From Umbilicaria muhlenbergii (lineage: Eukaryota; Ascomycota; Lecanoromycetes; Umbilicariales; Umbilicariaceae), in NCBI GenBank assembly GCA_000611775.1, contig KK106984.1, positions 1 through 28,802 on the forward strand: a DNA stretch of 28,802 nt, given 5' to 3'. The notes under the pieces were generated by a model, which saw only the letters and a program-made list of their open reading frames with translations, had not been told where the DNA came from and did no database searches. A program made the translations under genes and the position numbers. Positions 1-11,355 of this stretch are shown one piece after another (the first letter of the stretch is position 1; every line of letters begins with the position of its first letter).

Positions 1-223
1 GACAGGCAGAACTGCATATTTAAGAACTCAGACTGCTTTATAACTTTCTTCTTTCAAGCTTCTTTATTCAACATCTCTGTCAAAAGTTAAGGTTGAGTAC
101 AAGCAATTACAGGGGGTTGAGTACAGTAAGGCTGAAATGGCTGAGAAGTACTGAAACTGTGATACAATATACTCTGTCAGCCTTACTGTACCCACCTGGG
201 TACAGGGTGAGAATTAAGGTTAG
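1..223 (-). mobile_element. Copia-type LTR, left copy, cut by window edge
   Basis: This block matches 22,182-22,404 in direct orientation with 7 differences in 223 bases by hand count, all transitions (about 97% identity). Read on the minus strand it has LTR-like signals: a TATA-like stretch around 160-172 and an AATAAA signal at 63-68. A 17-base stem (119-135 against 177-193, one mismatch) could form a hairpin around the TATA region. The rest of the LTR lies left of the window. The match ends abruptly at GGTTAG (223), about ten bases short of the end proposed for the right copy, so this copy is probably truncated on that side. Confidence 0.6.
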
Positions 224-1654
224 TCTTTATATAAGTAGCTTCACTCATCACTTCATAACTTCTTATAATTAATATTTTCATCATCATATTTACATAACTT
301 GCTCTGCATGATCCTGATATTATATCAATTGTCACACTCATTATATTCATAAAACACTTGAACTGAAATAACCTCTTTAAAAAAGTATTAAATTGTGTGT
401 GTTGATGCCTTTGAAAAACACTGATAACATAACTTTTTGCAATTACACTTTTTAAGTCATACAGATGTGTCTTAATTTACTTAAGTTATATAAAAATCTG
501 AAAACTCATAAAGTAATTAAGTTAAAATAATTTACATCATTTAAATAAATAATCACTGCTGTCACTGAATGTTCATAAAGTAATTGAATTAAAATAATTT
601 ATTATGAAAACACCTCTTAAGTCATACAGATGTGTATTAATTTACTTAAATTATATAAAAAGTTAAATAACTCATAAAGCAGTTGAGTGAATTTAAAATA
701 ACTTGTATCATCATTTAAAGTTAATCTTTTTAATGAGTTTATTTAACACAGTGAGTCTGCTTCAATGATGTTTAAATTTCATGAAGCAGTCAAGTTTAAA
801 TAATTTATGTCATCATTCAAAGTTGACTTCTTTAATGAACTTATTTAATACCTCAGTGAGTCTGCTTTAATAATGTTGTTAAAATTGATTCTTTTAATGA
901 GCCTGTTCAACAGTGAGCTTGCTTTAATGATATTTAATTTTTAACATTTCTTTCTTCCTTCCTTTTACATCTTTATGATGATACAAAGTGTTTACATGAC
1001 TGAACTTATAAGTTGTGATTAAAGTTCATCATAAGTCATGAGTGCTGAGGTATGACATGCAAGACATGATTAAAGTTCATTATAAGTCATAAGTGCTGAA
1101 ATATGACATAATTATATAAAATTAAAATGAAATACAAAGCATCTGCATGAGTGATTAAAAGTCAGAGGGGGGATGAATATTTTAAAAATAATAATCAAGA
1201 ATTAAAGAGGTGATTTTATTTACATGTGTTAATTTTATTTAATTTTTTATCTTCACTTCTGCCTTCACTGCAGCTGTCATGTTAATTGTCTTCACTGCAT
1301 CAACTGCTTTTACTGTGTCAGCTGCTTTCACTGCATTAATTATCTTCACTGCATCAACTGTCTCTGCTGCATATTTAAATCATTTAAACTGTTCAGACTG
1401 TTTGAGGTGATTTAGTTGAAAGAATTAATTAACAATGTTGCAGACAACACTTTTTCAGAGAAGAGAATAATATTAAAAATATAACAATATTTAATGATGC
1501 ACATTAGCACTCAGTTAAGTTTAATGCATACTCAGTCAGCTTTTATATAAGTAACTTCACTCATCATTTCATAACTTCTTATAATTGATATTTTTATCAT
1601 TATATTTACATGACTTGCTCTGCATGATCCTGATATTATACAATAATCACAGAA
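224..1654 (+). repeat. AT-rich repeat element, left copy (inverted partner at 20,640-21,575)
   Basis: A sequence of about 115 bases starting TTATATAAG occurs at about 225-338 and again at about 1,541-1,654 in the same orientation, bracketing about 1.2 kb. Four patches match the reverse complement of the right-hand region in the same order: about 245-333 with 21,488-21,560, about 600-735 with 21,230-21,330, about 1,180-1,400 with 20,950-21,180, and about 1,555-1,645 with 20,705-20,790. Similarity is moderate, as expected after heavy mutation. Within 1,260-1,380 a short motif (CTTCACTGCATCAACTG and variants) recurs several times. The direct flanks could be short LTRs of a non-autonomous element, but they lack clear TG..CA ends. 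No gene was recognised. Confidence 0.5.
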
Positions 1655-3480
1655 TTTCTTAATATTTTAAACAAAAAATGAGATATTTAAATTCATTATT
1701 ACAACTGATCTTACTCAACTTAACACTCAAGTCAATCAGAGGTTTTAAAGACTTAAAATATATAATAAACACTTTAAAATTCAGCCTCAGCAGTATCTCA
1801 TAATCATTAAAAAAATCAGTGAGTTTAAATAATTATTTACATCAGCATCTCTGCATTGAACATTTTAAGCAGTTTAATTACTGCATTAATGCTGTGTTAA
1901 TAAATGTCATTATTTTCATAAGCATAAAAAGCAGATATTTGAACTCACTTTAACTGTTATTAATATTATACATTAAAAGTGCTGCATTTTTAAATTTTTA
2001 TGAGTAATTGTTACAGTATTATTACAGTTTTACTGAGTTATAATTATTTTATATAATGTTAATGAGTATATATGTCACACCACTCTTCTCAATAATTAAA
2101 CAAAACTTATACATTTACATTTATTATTTTTAACTGTTAATTAATAAATCTGCATTTCTCTACATTTAATAATTTTAATAATATTGTTAATTAATAAATC
2201 TGCATTTCTCTACATTTAATAATTTTAATAATATTGTTATAATATAACTTGACAATTGAAATTTTAAGTCATAACTTTAATATAATTTAATTTTAACTTA
2301 AATACTAATATTTAACAGTCTCAGTAATATAATAATAATTTAATTTAACAAATTTAATGTGAGATTATAATGTTCTTTTAATAAAAATAACAGAGTTCAT
2401 GATAGTGTGAGATATTAAAATAAATATATAACATATGATATATATTTTATATAAATTAATAATTAAGAAGTGAAGATGAAAGTAAGCAGTGCAGAGTTTT
2501 TATATGATTCATTAACACTGTTAAATCACTTGTAAAGTACATACTTTATATTATACTCAGATTATTATTATCTTGTGACATTTAATAATATTGTAATAAT
2601 ACAACTCTTTAATATAACTTAACAGCATTACAATAATATAATTTAATAACCTAATAACTTTTTGACTTAATAATTTAATGATAATATCTCAACTTTAACT
2701 TTTAATAATATAACTTAACAGTTTTCATAAAACAATGTAAATATAATTTAACAGTTTCAACTTATTTAACTTTAATTATAACTTTAATACAATTTAACAG
2801 TCTGAATGATATTTAAATAATGTAATTAAACAGTTTTAATTTTATTATAAAAACACAATTTAACTCTGTAATTTAATCATTTTAATAATATAATCTTTAA
2901 ATATGAACTTTATGACTCTGCAGTATTGCAACAGCAGAATTTAAGAATATAACTTAACAATCTTAATGATATAATTTAATAATATGACTTATCTGTATTG
3001 TGATAGAGTTATATTTAACTTTAAAGTTAAATTTTAAATAAAATATGTATGATGATCTGATTATATTAAATAAACTCAATTTAATGTTATAAAAATGAAA
3101 GTGATTACAATCACTGTACTGCAAATAAATTAAAACATTAACTTAAAGATACAGCAGTGAATTTATCAATTATAATTTAATTTTAAAAGCAATAACTGCT
3201 CAGTTAATTAAGTATTGTAGATTTCTCTCATAACATTTTAAAATTACTGTTGAGATGTGAAAGCTCAGCGAGTTCTAAACTTAAAGTGTTGAGACAAATT
3301 ATTATAATTTATCTCAGTAAATTTTTAATAATTTTTCTTTTTCTTTAACACTCTTTCTGACTTTCTTTTCTCACTTGATATAACAGTTAATCTTTTAAAG
3401 TGATGCTGTCTTTTTCTCATTAATAAATTTTAAGACTGACAGCTCTCATCTCATATGAAGTAAACTTTAAGACAGTTATC
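1655..3480. other. Very AT-rich stretch without recognisable genes
   Basis: This stretch is dominated by TAAT, TTTA and ATAT words and has no coding pattern in any frame. The only clear internal structure is an exact 50-bp tandem duplication (2,136-2,235). It lies beyond the 3' end of the decayed helicase and may be transposon remains mutated beyond recognition. Confidence 0.6.
2136..2235. repeat. Exact 50-bp tandem duplication
   Basis: Bases 2,136-2,185 and 2,186-2,235 are identical. Each unit starts GTTAATTAATAAATCTGC. Exact identity inside heavily mutated sequence implies a recent slippage or duplication event. Confidence 0.9.
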
Positions 3481-3505
3481 AGTTCAGCTGACTTTATTAA
3501 TTTTA

Positions 3506-6500
3506 TTAAAACTGTTTGAAAACCTTCTTTGCCAGTAGACAAGTTTCAATCCTCACTCAGATCAACTTTTTCCTCAAGACTTGTATGACCTGCTCTTGAG
3601 AAGAGTTAAGGTCTCAGTTGATTATTAATATTTTCTCTCATACATTCTTTCAGAAGTCCTGCCCTCACTCTGTATGATGCTTAATCTCTTAAAGTATTGC
3701 AGTACCTCCTTTCATCAGCAGGCTCAGATGCTGACAGCTTTCACCTTAAATGAAGTGAAACACATGTGACCTGACTACCTCATAGTGATCACACACGGCT
3801 TGTGAGAGCCCACAGTGATAGCAGCTGAAGAAGCAGTCATATTTAATGCTTCAAGTCAGTCACTGCTTCATTCACTCATACAACATCTGATTTAAACTTC
3901 AACAGGCATTAATGATGTGCCTGCTCATCTGATTCTGAGAGAGACATAAGAGGCATTCATCTTGAAGCCTGAATCATACTTTTTAAGTCAAGTTGTATGA
4001 CACTGTCTCCTGCCTCACATTCTGCAAGGCCTGAGCTCTCAGGTCTGCTCACTCATTCTGTTGAATCAGCTCATCTTTTTCATCCTGCTCATCTTTCTCA
4101 TCTGATAACTCTTTCTCATCTGACTCTTCTTCCTCATCTGACCCTTCTTCTCCTTCAGACTTTAACCCTCTCATAAACTCTTCAGATCTCACTGCCTCTT
4201 CAGTTGCTGACTCTGCCTCATCCTTGTTCAGAATCAGGATCTCTTTCATTTTAATCACTTAAATTTAATAAATGTTGCACTGCTCCTTCTGATTGAGGCA
4301 TTTCATATGACTGACCTGATCATTCAAGTACTCATTCAGTGCAGCCCTTCAGCACTTCAGGCTGTCAAAGCCCCCCCTCAGAAGTCTTCAGATCCCTGAA
4401 TCATACCTTTGTTAATGAGTGTTCAGTGTTGACAGCAGCAGCTGAATGAGGATCACCTCACTTCACTTCTCATCTCAGCCTGCTCAGCTGCTCTCCTGAG
4501 CGTAGGTGAGCAGGGTGAAGGGCATGTTCAGATGAATGATCAGCTGAATATTCAGAATGTTCAGCCTCAGGCTTAACATGTTGATCATGATCATCATCTG
4601 AAGCTGCCTGAATCAGAGCTGCTGCACAGTCTGCTCTTTGACTGCATACTCATTGTAATACATGCTGCAGCTCAACTGCTCTGTCATGACCTTCACCATG
4701 TGAATGTACTGACTGTAGATCAAGACCTTCCCAGCTGCAGAATGAGTCATTCATCACTGAATGAAGATCAGGATCTGAAGAGCCTTCAGCTCTGTCACCT
4801 GATACTGAAGGTTCAGCTGAGTCATCTTCATCTGAAGCGTCTTCATCAGATGGCTGAAGATGTTGACCTGAGCTCAGAACTCCCCCTTCAGCAAGGAAGG
4901 CAAGATGGCAGTCAAGAAGATCAGCAGAACCTCAAGAGTGATCAGGTCATGAATCTGCTTAAGCATCTTCATCTGAAAGCTGACAGAGAGCTTAAGCATC
5001 AGATGACACTCATTCATCATGATCTGATTCAACTGCTGCATCATTCAGAGCTGATTCAGGTAGTCCTGAAAACCTGAAGAGGTCATGAACTTAAAGGTGA
5101 TGAGCATCAGCTTCATGTCATTCAGAGGCACATGTGAATCTCATGTGTGACATGAGACCCTCAGCTTCACACAGCAGAGTTGCAGGTTCTGCTGTAAGAA
5201 GATTAAAAGTATGATCATGACAGTAGTGTCACTCTCATCATATGATGCTGACAACAGGAAGGTCAGGCTCTTTCTGTCATCAATTAACATGATGATCAGC
5301 AGGGGGCTGTCATGACAGATGATGACCTTGATGATCACCTGCTGTAATTCATGAAACATGCTCTCAGGGCTGAGGAGGTGAATCAGAGCTGCATGAATGT
5401 CAACTGCACAGATCTTCTTTCATTGTAGCTGAAACATCTCATGTGTATCATTTCAGCAAGAGAGTGAGAATGATCATTTTGTATGATGACCCTGAGATGC
5501 CTGAATCAGCTTCACCTTCCCTTCACTCATGAGGACCTCAAAGCTCAAGAGGGTATGCCACATGAGGCTGACTTTTCAGAATTGCCTTCATCAGGTGTAG
5601 ATCTCACTGAGCTGCTCAGTCAAGCCTCAGGCGTACATGATGACACTGACATGCAATGAATGTGCAGCTTGAAGAGCAAAGATGACTGCTTCCTCTTCAT
5701 CTCATTCATCCTCTGAATTCTCCTCTTTCATATAAAGGTCATCTCAGTCATTCTTCTTCTCAGAGAACTGACTCTCCTTCTTGAGGTAGCAGCAGCTGAT
5801 GATGATGATGATATGCTGATATGCTTGAATGTTGACTGCCTGACTCAGCCTGATCTGGCTCTTGAGCTTCAGGTGATGTCATACATGCTCAGATGTTCAC
5901 TTCTTCTCACTCAGGTTCTTGCCTCAGAGGAAGATGAAAAGCTCCTCTTGTGCCTGAAGGTAATAAGCCTTGAGGCGTTTCAGGAAGAGCAGCATCAACC
6001 ACAGATATCATATGATGATCAGGCTCACACACTGAGGTAGATACTGATGAATGATCTTCACCTCTTCACTCTGCACATAACCTTTGTGGTACCAGGTCAC
6101 CACGCTGATCAGGCTGTCATTCAAGAACAGGTTGTGATGCTCACCCTCAATGATATTCTGATGTCATACAGTCAGCAGTTCAGAGATCTGCGCTGACTGA
6201 CCTTCAGTGATGTGAATCAGGATGAGGAGCTTGAATTTAAATCAGATGACAACAGCAAAGTACTCTTGAATCATGCACAGCAGAGCTGAAGGGGTGAGTT
6301 GAAGCCTGATGATTTGAATCATGATTGAGAAGAGAGTCATTCAGAGCTGTGAGATCTCCTGTACTCAGTTAAACAGTCAGTAATCATCATCAGTGAGGAA
6401 GATGTTTTGTACATCTTTGAGAAAGTTTCAGTCCTGCTGATCATCAGTTGAATTATCAGCCAAGGCCTGAAGATTGATTTGTAAGACAAGGCTGTTCATC

Positions 6501-8338
6501 TTCTTCTTCAACTCACATAATAAGTCAGTCTGCATGATCTGCTGCACTTCATACAACAGGTTCTGCATGAGGCTGCAGAATTCAGAGAGGGTGAATCAAA
6601 GGTCTTGATACAAGAGCTGATCACTCACTCAGTTGATGAAGCCTTGCTCAGTGATGTTGAAAGCAATCTTCATATCATATGAATGAAGGTTGAGCATTCA
6701 CTTCATCAAGGAGAATGTCTCACAGATCATGAATCACTGAAGCATCAAATTAATGAAGTTGAGCATGATTTAATGTTGATTTTCCTCCTCCTCCTCCTCC
6801 TCCTGACTTCATTCCACAGCGTGTTGTATAATGAGGTAGCAGGAGGTTTTGATCATGATGAAGAGCAGGCTCAGATACTGTTTCACACTCTTTCACTCAT
6901 CCTCATTCACCTCAAGGATGATGAGGGCAGTGATTAAAGAGACATCATATTCACTCATATAAATCTTCTGATTGAGTAAAGAGATGCAGAAGTGTAGACA
7001 GGTCAGCTGTAACACTGATGAATTCTTCATTCCCTTGAGGTCACTGTCAGATGAGTCATTTGAAGCAGGTGAAAGATAATCCTCAAGCTCTGCTTTTATT
7101 AATATATTCATCAACATGACGCTCTGAGCCTCACTGAGGATGATCTCTGAGCAAACTCAGTCATGAGGCTTCAAGAGTTGAATGAAGAAGAGCATGATTT
7201 GCTGTCATCAACAGCTGATCTTATGAAGGTCCTCAGCATGAAAATATGTTTTAAGAGGTTGAAGATTTCTCTTTACAAGATCAACCTGCTGAATCTGTAC
7301 CTGTATGAAGATATTAACCTTGATCATCATGTCCTCACAGACTTTCAGAAGGAATCATACTGCCTTTTAAATGCAGCTCTCAAGTGAAGCCTGTCTCACA
7401 TTCAGCTCATTCATACTGATTCAGAGCTTAATTCAGTTGAGGCCTTTCAGATACTTGATTCATCTCATATAATGAAGTCAGAGTGAGATCTCCTCATCCT
7501 CTGTCACCTTGATCATGATCCTCATACAGAGCTGATTGTTGATTCAGAGATCATCAACATGATCTCAGAACAACTTTCTTTCTTCATGCAAGTTCAACCC
7601 TTCCTGCTGACTGATCAGATGAACTTCAAAGTAGTTGAAGCTGAGCCTCAACATGAATATTCATTGACAGGGAACTGATCTTCAAGGTAGATCCTGATGA
7701 ATTAATTTCTTTTAAAGTCATTCATGTCTGGCTTGACAGGTTCACTCATGTTTCATATGAAGATGTTTCTTCATACTTTTCTTCATTCAACAGATGTAGT
7801 TACATGAGGATTGTAAAGTGCAAAGAAGTTCATCCTTGAACAGAGTTAATTTCAGGTACAGCTCTGATGTTGAAGTAAGTGAGTTGACTGCAGTTGATTC
7901 ACTTACATTGACTGCAGCTGATTCACCTGTTGAAGGAGGTTGATCAACTGCAGTTAATGTAAATGAATCAACTGTAGTAGCCTCATGTGAGAGGATCTTT
8001 CAACTGTATTTGAGCAGGATATGAGCTCATTCAGATGTATAATGATGCTTGAACTTGAAGTGTGCCAAGAGGAATTCACGTCATACATCATATTAACAGG
8101 AATAACATATGAGAACATTGAGATCTTTAATGATCTTAAAAGCAGCCTCCTCTGTCATCTCTGTAATATCATACAAAGTAGTGATTGCCCTGTAGGTGAT
8201 GAATGATGAAGGTGCTAAGTTCAAAGCTCATTCAATATCTCAGCTGATGCAGGCCAAAGCCTCTTTGATGTTAATGTTGTATGACATGAGCATTATTCAT
8301 GCGCATCAAGACTCACCCTGAGCCCTATCAAGTGTCAT
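3506..8338 (-). pseudogene. Decayed telomere-linked RecQ-like helicase with DUF3505-like and tyrosine-recombinase-like domains
   Basis: One minus-strand codon phase can be followed for about 4.8 kb (about 1,600 codons) without a frameshift, broken only by stops, mostly TGA where Arg or Trp is expected. From the N-terminus: a DUF3505-like Cys/His region (about 8,130-7,700; CYSC at 8,096-8,107, HFKFKHH, then MKKHLHMKHE); a less conserved part; a tyrosine-recombinase-like region (about 6,260-5,600); an SF2 helicase. Helicase motifs are I, DDRKS for GxGKS (5,267-5,281); II, NECH for DECH (5,003-5,014); III, LTAI (4,904-4,915); GKVLIYSQYI; VI, QESS*AG*D for QESGRAGRD (4,472-4,498). The tail has Cys clusters (CYHCGLSQAVC near 3,800) and an acidic stretch (4,049-4,200). 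This order fits subtelomeric fungal TLH proteins. Motif I, II and VI residues are lost, so it is inactive. The start is uncertain because upstream minisatellite units overlap the N-terminus. Plus-strand ORFs here are antisense shadows. Confidence 0.85.
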
Positions 8339-8339
8339 A

Positions 8340-9417
8340 TGATGAAGATGTAATGATAACACACTGAGGCTGCTCATCAGTCATATACAATAGAACCTTA
8401 ACCTGCTGCAAGTCATACAGCATGAGCATGCATCAAGACTGCCTGTCAGTCATGAAGTGTTAAAAACAGCATCAGCAGTGATCCTGACTGTGTTGTCAGC
8501 TCATCAGCAGGGCTATCACTTGTCATGAACAACAGGCTTCATCTTTAAAGCAGTATTAAGACTGTTAAAGTGCTGAGAAGACAACTGATCCTCACTCTTT
8601 ATAACATCATATGATGAAAGGGTAATTGTTTCACGCTGAGGCTGCTCATCAGTCATACACAATAGAACTTTAATCAGCTGTGAGTCATATGACATGTGCA
8701 CTCATTTCATTGAGACTTCCTGCAGTGTCATCATGATGTGAAACTCCTCATTCATTGCAACTTGAATGTACTTCTCAACACTCTTCAGCTCAACATCAAC
8801 AGGATGATCAAGATGATCTTATTAACTCTTCACTTCATCAGTGCTGATGAACACAATTTGAACCTCAACATCCTGTCAGTCATACCTGAGATCATGAAGA
8901 ACTGCTATGAGTCATATGATATGAGCACTCATTAAGGCTGCTCACTGATCATATATAAGATCATCAAGAACTGCTGTGAGTCATATGATGCATTCAGCCC
9001 TGAATAAATAAGCTGCTAGCGTGATGCTTGGCCTCAAAGCACATCAGGCAGCCCCCCCCTCAGTCATATACAAGATAATCAAGAATTACTGCAAGTTGTA
9101 TGAAGTGTGCACTCATTGAGACTTCCTGCAGGGTCATCACAATGTGAAGCCCCTCATTCATTCACTGCCTGAATGGCGTGAACAGAGCATTCAAGCAATG
9201 AGAGATGTATCAGTCAGCCAGGTGATGAAACAAAGAGCTACAAAAATGACAAATTAATCTTTCTCAGCATTAAGCTTTCATACAGATCTCCTCATGAATG
9301 AGACTGAGAAAGCTGTCAGTCAGAATCATGTACTTGTTTGTCAGTGAAAATACTTATGTTAATACAGAAGTGCTGAAGCTCATGACAGGAACACTTATAG
9401 TCAGAGGGTCAGGATGA
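8340..9417. repeat. Degenerate minisatellite-like repeats upstream of the helicase
   Basis: Copies of a unit containing TCAGTCAT..ACAAGATCATCAAGAACTGCTGTGAGTCATATGA recur at about 8,380-8,450, 8,650-8,700, 8,870-8,935, 8,945-8,995 and 9,060-9,110. They differ by substitutions and spacing. A longer pair also exists: about 8,645-8,765 resembles 9,058-9,170 (CATTGAGACTTCCTGCAG followed by GTCATCA and CTCATTCATT). No gene was recognised. These are the diverged edge of the regular array at 9,418 and are related to the 69-bp repeats at 16,889. Confidence 0.65.
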
Positions 9418-10024
9418 ACCTCAAAGCAGATTGAGTCACTCCTCAGTCATATACAAGATCATCAAGAACTGCTGTGAATCATATGACTTAAGCACTACAC
9501 TCAACCTCAAAGCAGACTGAGCCACCCCTCAGTCATGTACAAGATCATCAAGAACTGCTGTGAATCATATGACTTAAGCACTACACTCAACCTCAAAGCA
9601 GACTGAGCCACCCCTCAGTCATGTACAAGATCATCAAGAACTGCTGTGAATCATATGACTTAAGCACTACACTCAACCTCAAAGCAGACTGAGCCACCCC
9701 TCAGTCATGTACAAGATCATCAAGAACTGCTGTGAATCATATGACTTAAGCACTACACTCAACCTCAAAGCAGACTGAGCCACCCCTCAGTCATGTACAA
9801 GATCATCAAGAACTGCTGTGAATCATATGACTTAAGCACTACACTCAACCTCAAAGCAGACTGAGCCGCCCCTCAGTCATGTACAAGATCATCAAGAACT
9901 GCTGTGAGTCATATAACTTAAGTGCTACACTCAACCTCAAAGCAGACTGAGCCGCCCCTCAGTCATGTACAAGATCATCAAGAACTACTGTGAGTCATAT
10001 AATTTAAGTGCTACACTCAACCTC
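9418..10024. repeat. 86-bp tandem array, seven copies
   Basis: The word CCTCAGTCAT recurs at 9,441, 9,527, 9,613, 9,699, 9,785, 9,871 and 9,957, exactly 86 bases apart. The span of 607 bases holds about seven units. Middle units are almost identical. The first and the last two differ slightly (for example GCCACC becomes GCCGCC, and GTGAATC becomes GTGAGTC). Because 86 is not a multiple of three and stops occur in every unit, the array is unlikely to be coding. There are no variable spacers, so it is not a CRISPR. The unit shares its core with the degenerate repeats on the left and with those at 16,889-17,060. Confidence 0.95.
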
Positions 10025-10424
10025 ATTCACTGTGAAGAGAAGTGAATTAACAGAGAGAAGCTCTCTGCTCTTCAGCTTGATGTCTCATCATCAGGCTGAG
10101 AGCTTCTACATTATGTCATCTCTACTCTCAAGCATCATCTTGAAAGATTTCAGGATGATAGTTGAGTATTTGAATCACAGAGAATATCAGCTCAATCTGC
10201 TTGATGACTGTACTAAATGAGCACGGCTGAAAAACATCAGTATTAACATTCAGCATGTTAAAGAGTTACACTTCAGCAGCATCTGATATTGTCATGCATA
10301 ATAACTTAAACTGACTGATCTTCAGCTGTTGATATTTTGAAAGGTGAAAGTGCTCAAGCATTATTCAGCATTTAAGTTACTGTCAGCTGTTCATGTGATT
10401 TATCATGAAAAACTACTGAACAAC
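10025..10424. other. Spacer between the 86-bp array and gypsy-1; no gene recognised
   Basis: An open stretch of 70 codons (10,008-10,220, plus) starts inside the last array unit and has no recognisable motif, so I do not call it a gene. The stretch is the left flank of the gypsy-1 insertion and was continuous with 16,683 onward before insertion. Confidence 0.5.
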
Positions 10425-10429
10425 AAGGA
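10425..10429. repeat. Target-site duplication, left (AAGGA)
   Basis: AAGGA immediately precedes the left LTR, and the same five bases follow the right LTR at 16,678-16,682. Five bases is the usual target duplication of Ty3/gypsy integrases. Confidence 0.9.
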
Positions 10430-10824
10430 TGTAATGAGTGATGTTGTAATAATTGAAATAATACTGTTGTTCAGTGAACTACAAGATATGATTTAATGAA
10501 TTAAACAAGATTCAATGAATTATACAATCTTAAAGTTAAGATCAAGTGAAAGAATTAATAATCATAAACTTAAGAGATTGCATTTAATACATGAGTTGAG
10601 TATAAGCTTTTAATTATGAATCTATCTGTGATTATATAAATTATAAAAAACTCATGTGCTCAGTGTGCTCATCATGCTCATTGTGTTGAGCAGGATGAGC
10701 AACATGATGTAACATTTCATGTTCATCATGTTCACTTAAATGAGCAAGGTGAGCAAGGTGAGTAATATCATGTGTACATTCACACTGCATACTTTGTTAA
10801 TATTATAATGTGAGAGCTTTAACA
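10430..10824 (-). repeat. gypsy-1 3' LTR
   Basis: It is 395 bases long with TG..CA ends (plus strand starts TGTAATGA and ends TTTAACA). It aligns without gaps to 16,283-16,677. A hand count gives about 47 differences (about 12%), every one a transition. Inside, GAGCAAGGTGAGCAAGGTGAG is an internal short repeat shared by both LTRs. Confidence 0.95.
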
Positions 10825-10956
10825 TTAACTCTTCCCTTAAGATTTTTATTTTTAAAAACTTAAACATCTTCATGTCTTCTTCTTGAGTGCAAAAGAAATT
10901 TAACTTCTTTTAATGATGTCATAATTTTTTTTATAAGCTCAACCTCACTTCTTCTG

Positions 10957-11355
10957 TCATGTGATCATGTAGATGATGCATCACTGATGTGAAAGATTAT
11001 CATGTGAGTGATGATTTTGAAAAGTGTATTATTTATATTCAGACTGAGAAATCCTGTGACCTTTCTTTTAATGTTGTTGACTGAGAAAAGATGAAAGTTG
11101 AATTAATTTCTCTGAAGGAAAAAACTTCTGCTGCTGAGGAAATAATTACTGAGGCATCAGCTAAGATAATTCACTTGTGTAAACAGAAAAAATTATTACA
11201 ACATTATTAAAAAGACTTTATCTCTCATGAGTTTATGAACATTGAAGAGCTGAAGGTGAAAGAGAGTAAATAAATGAAGATTTCAGCTTTAACTGCTACT
11301 TCTGAACTTTTCAACTTCTCAATATTAAATGACTTTTGAGGTTCAGGTTCTCCGC
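10957..11355 (+). pseudogene. Fragment for a Cys-cluster / coiled-coil fungal protein, inside gypsy-1
   Basis: In plus frame 3 a degraded protein can be read: a Cys-rich start (C..C, then VSDDFEKC, then EKSCDLSFNVVD), a Trp codon now TGA, and a heptad-like charged segment (LKEKTSAAEEIITEASAKII, LCKQKKLLQ, FMNIEELKVKE), then FNFSILNDF and GSGSPR. The pattern of paired cysteines followed by CDL, a tryptophan and a coiled coil resembles a family of fungal hypothetical proteins often found near transposons; I do not know its function. Only about 130 codons remain and no start is visible. It runs opposite to gypsy-1 pol and lies where the pol C-terminus should be, so it was captured by, or inserted into, the element. 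The frame may continue into the 223-bp repeat that follows. Confidence 0.55.

Noticed and set aside
4700-8935. Plus-strand open stretches (4,700-5,077, 5,813-6,040, 6,683-6,937, 7,163-7,387, 8,021-8,206, 8,738-8,935), mostly in one frame
   Set aside because: They mirror the codon boundaries of the minus-strand helicase. Only the minus strand shows ordered helicase, DUF3505-like and Cys motifs, so these are shadows.
9418-10024. CRISPR-like array
   Set aside because: The 86-bp units abut without variable spacers and the sequence is eukaryotic in every other respect.
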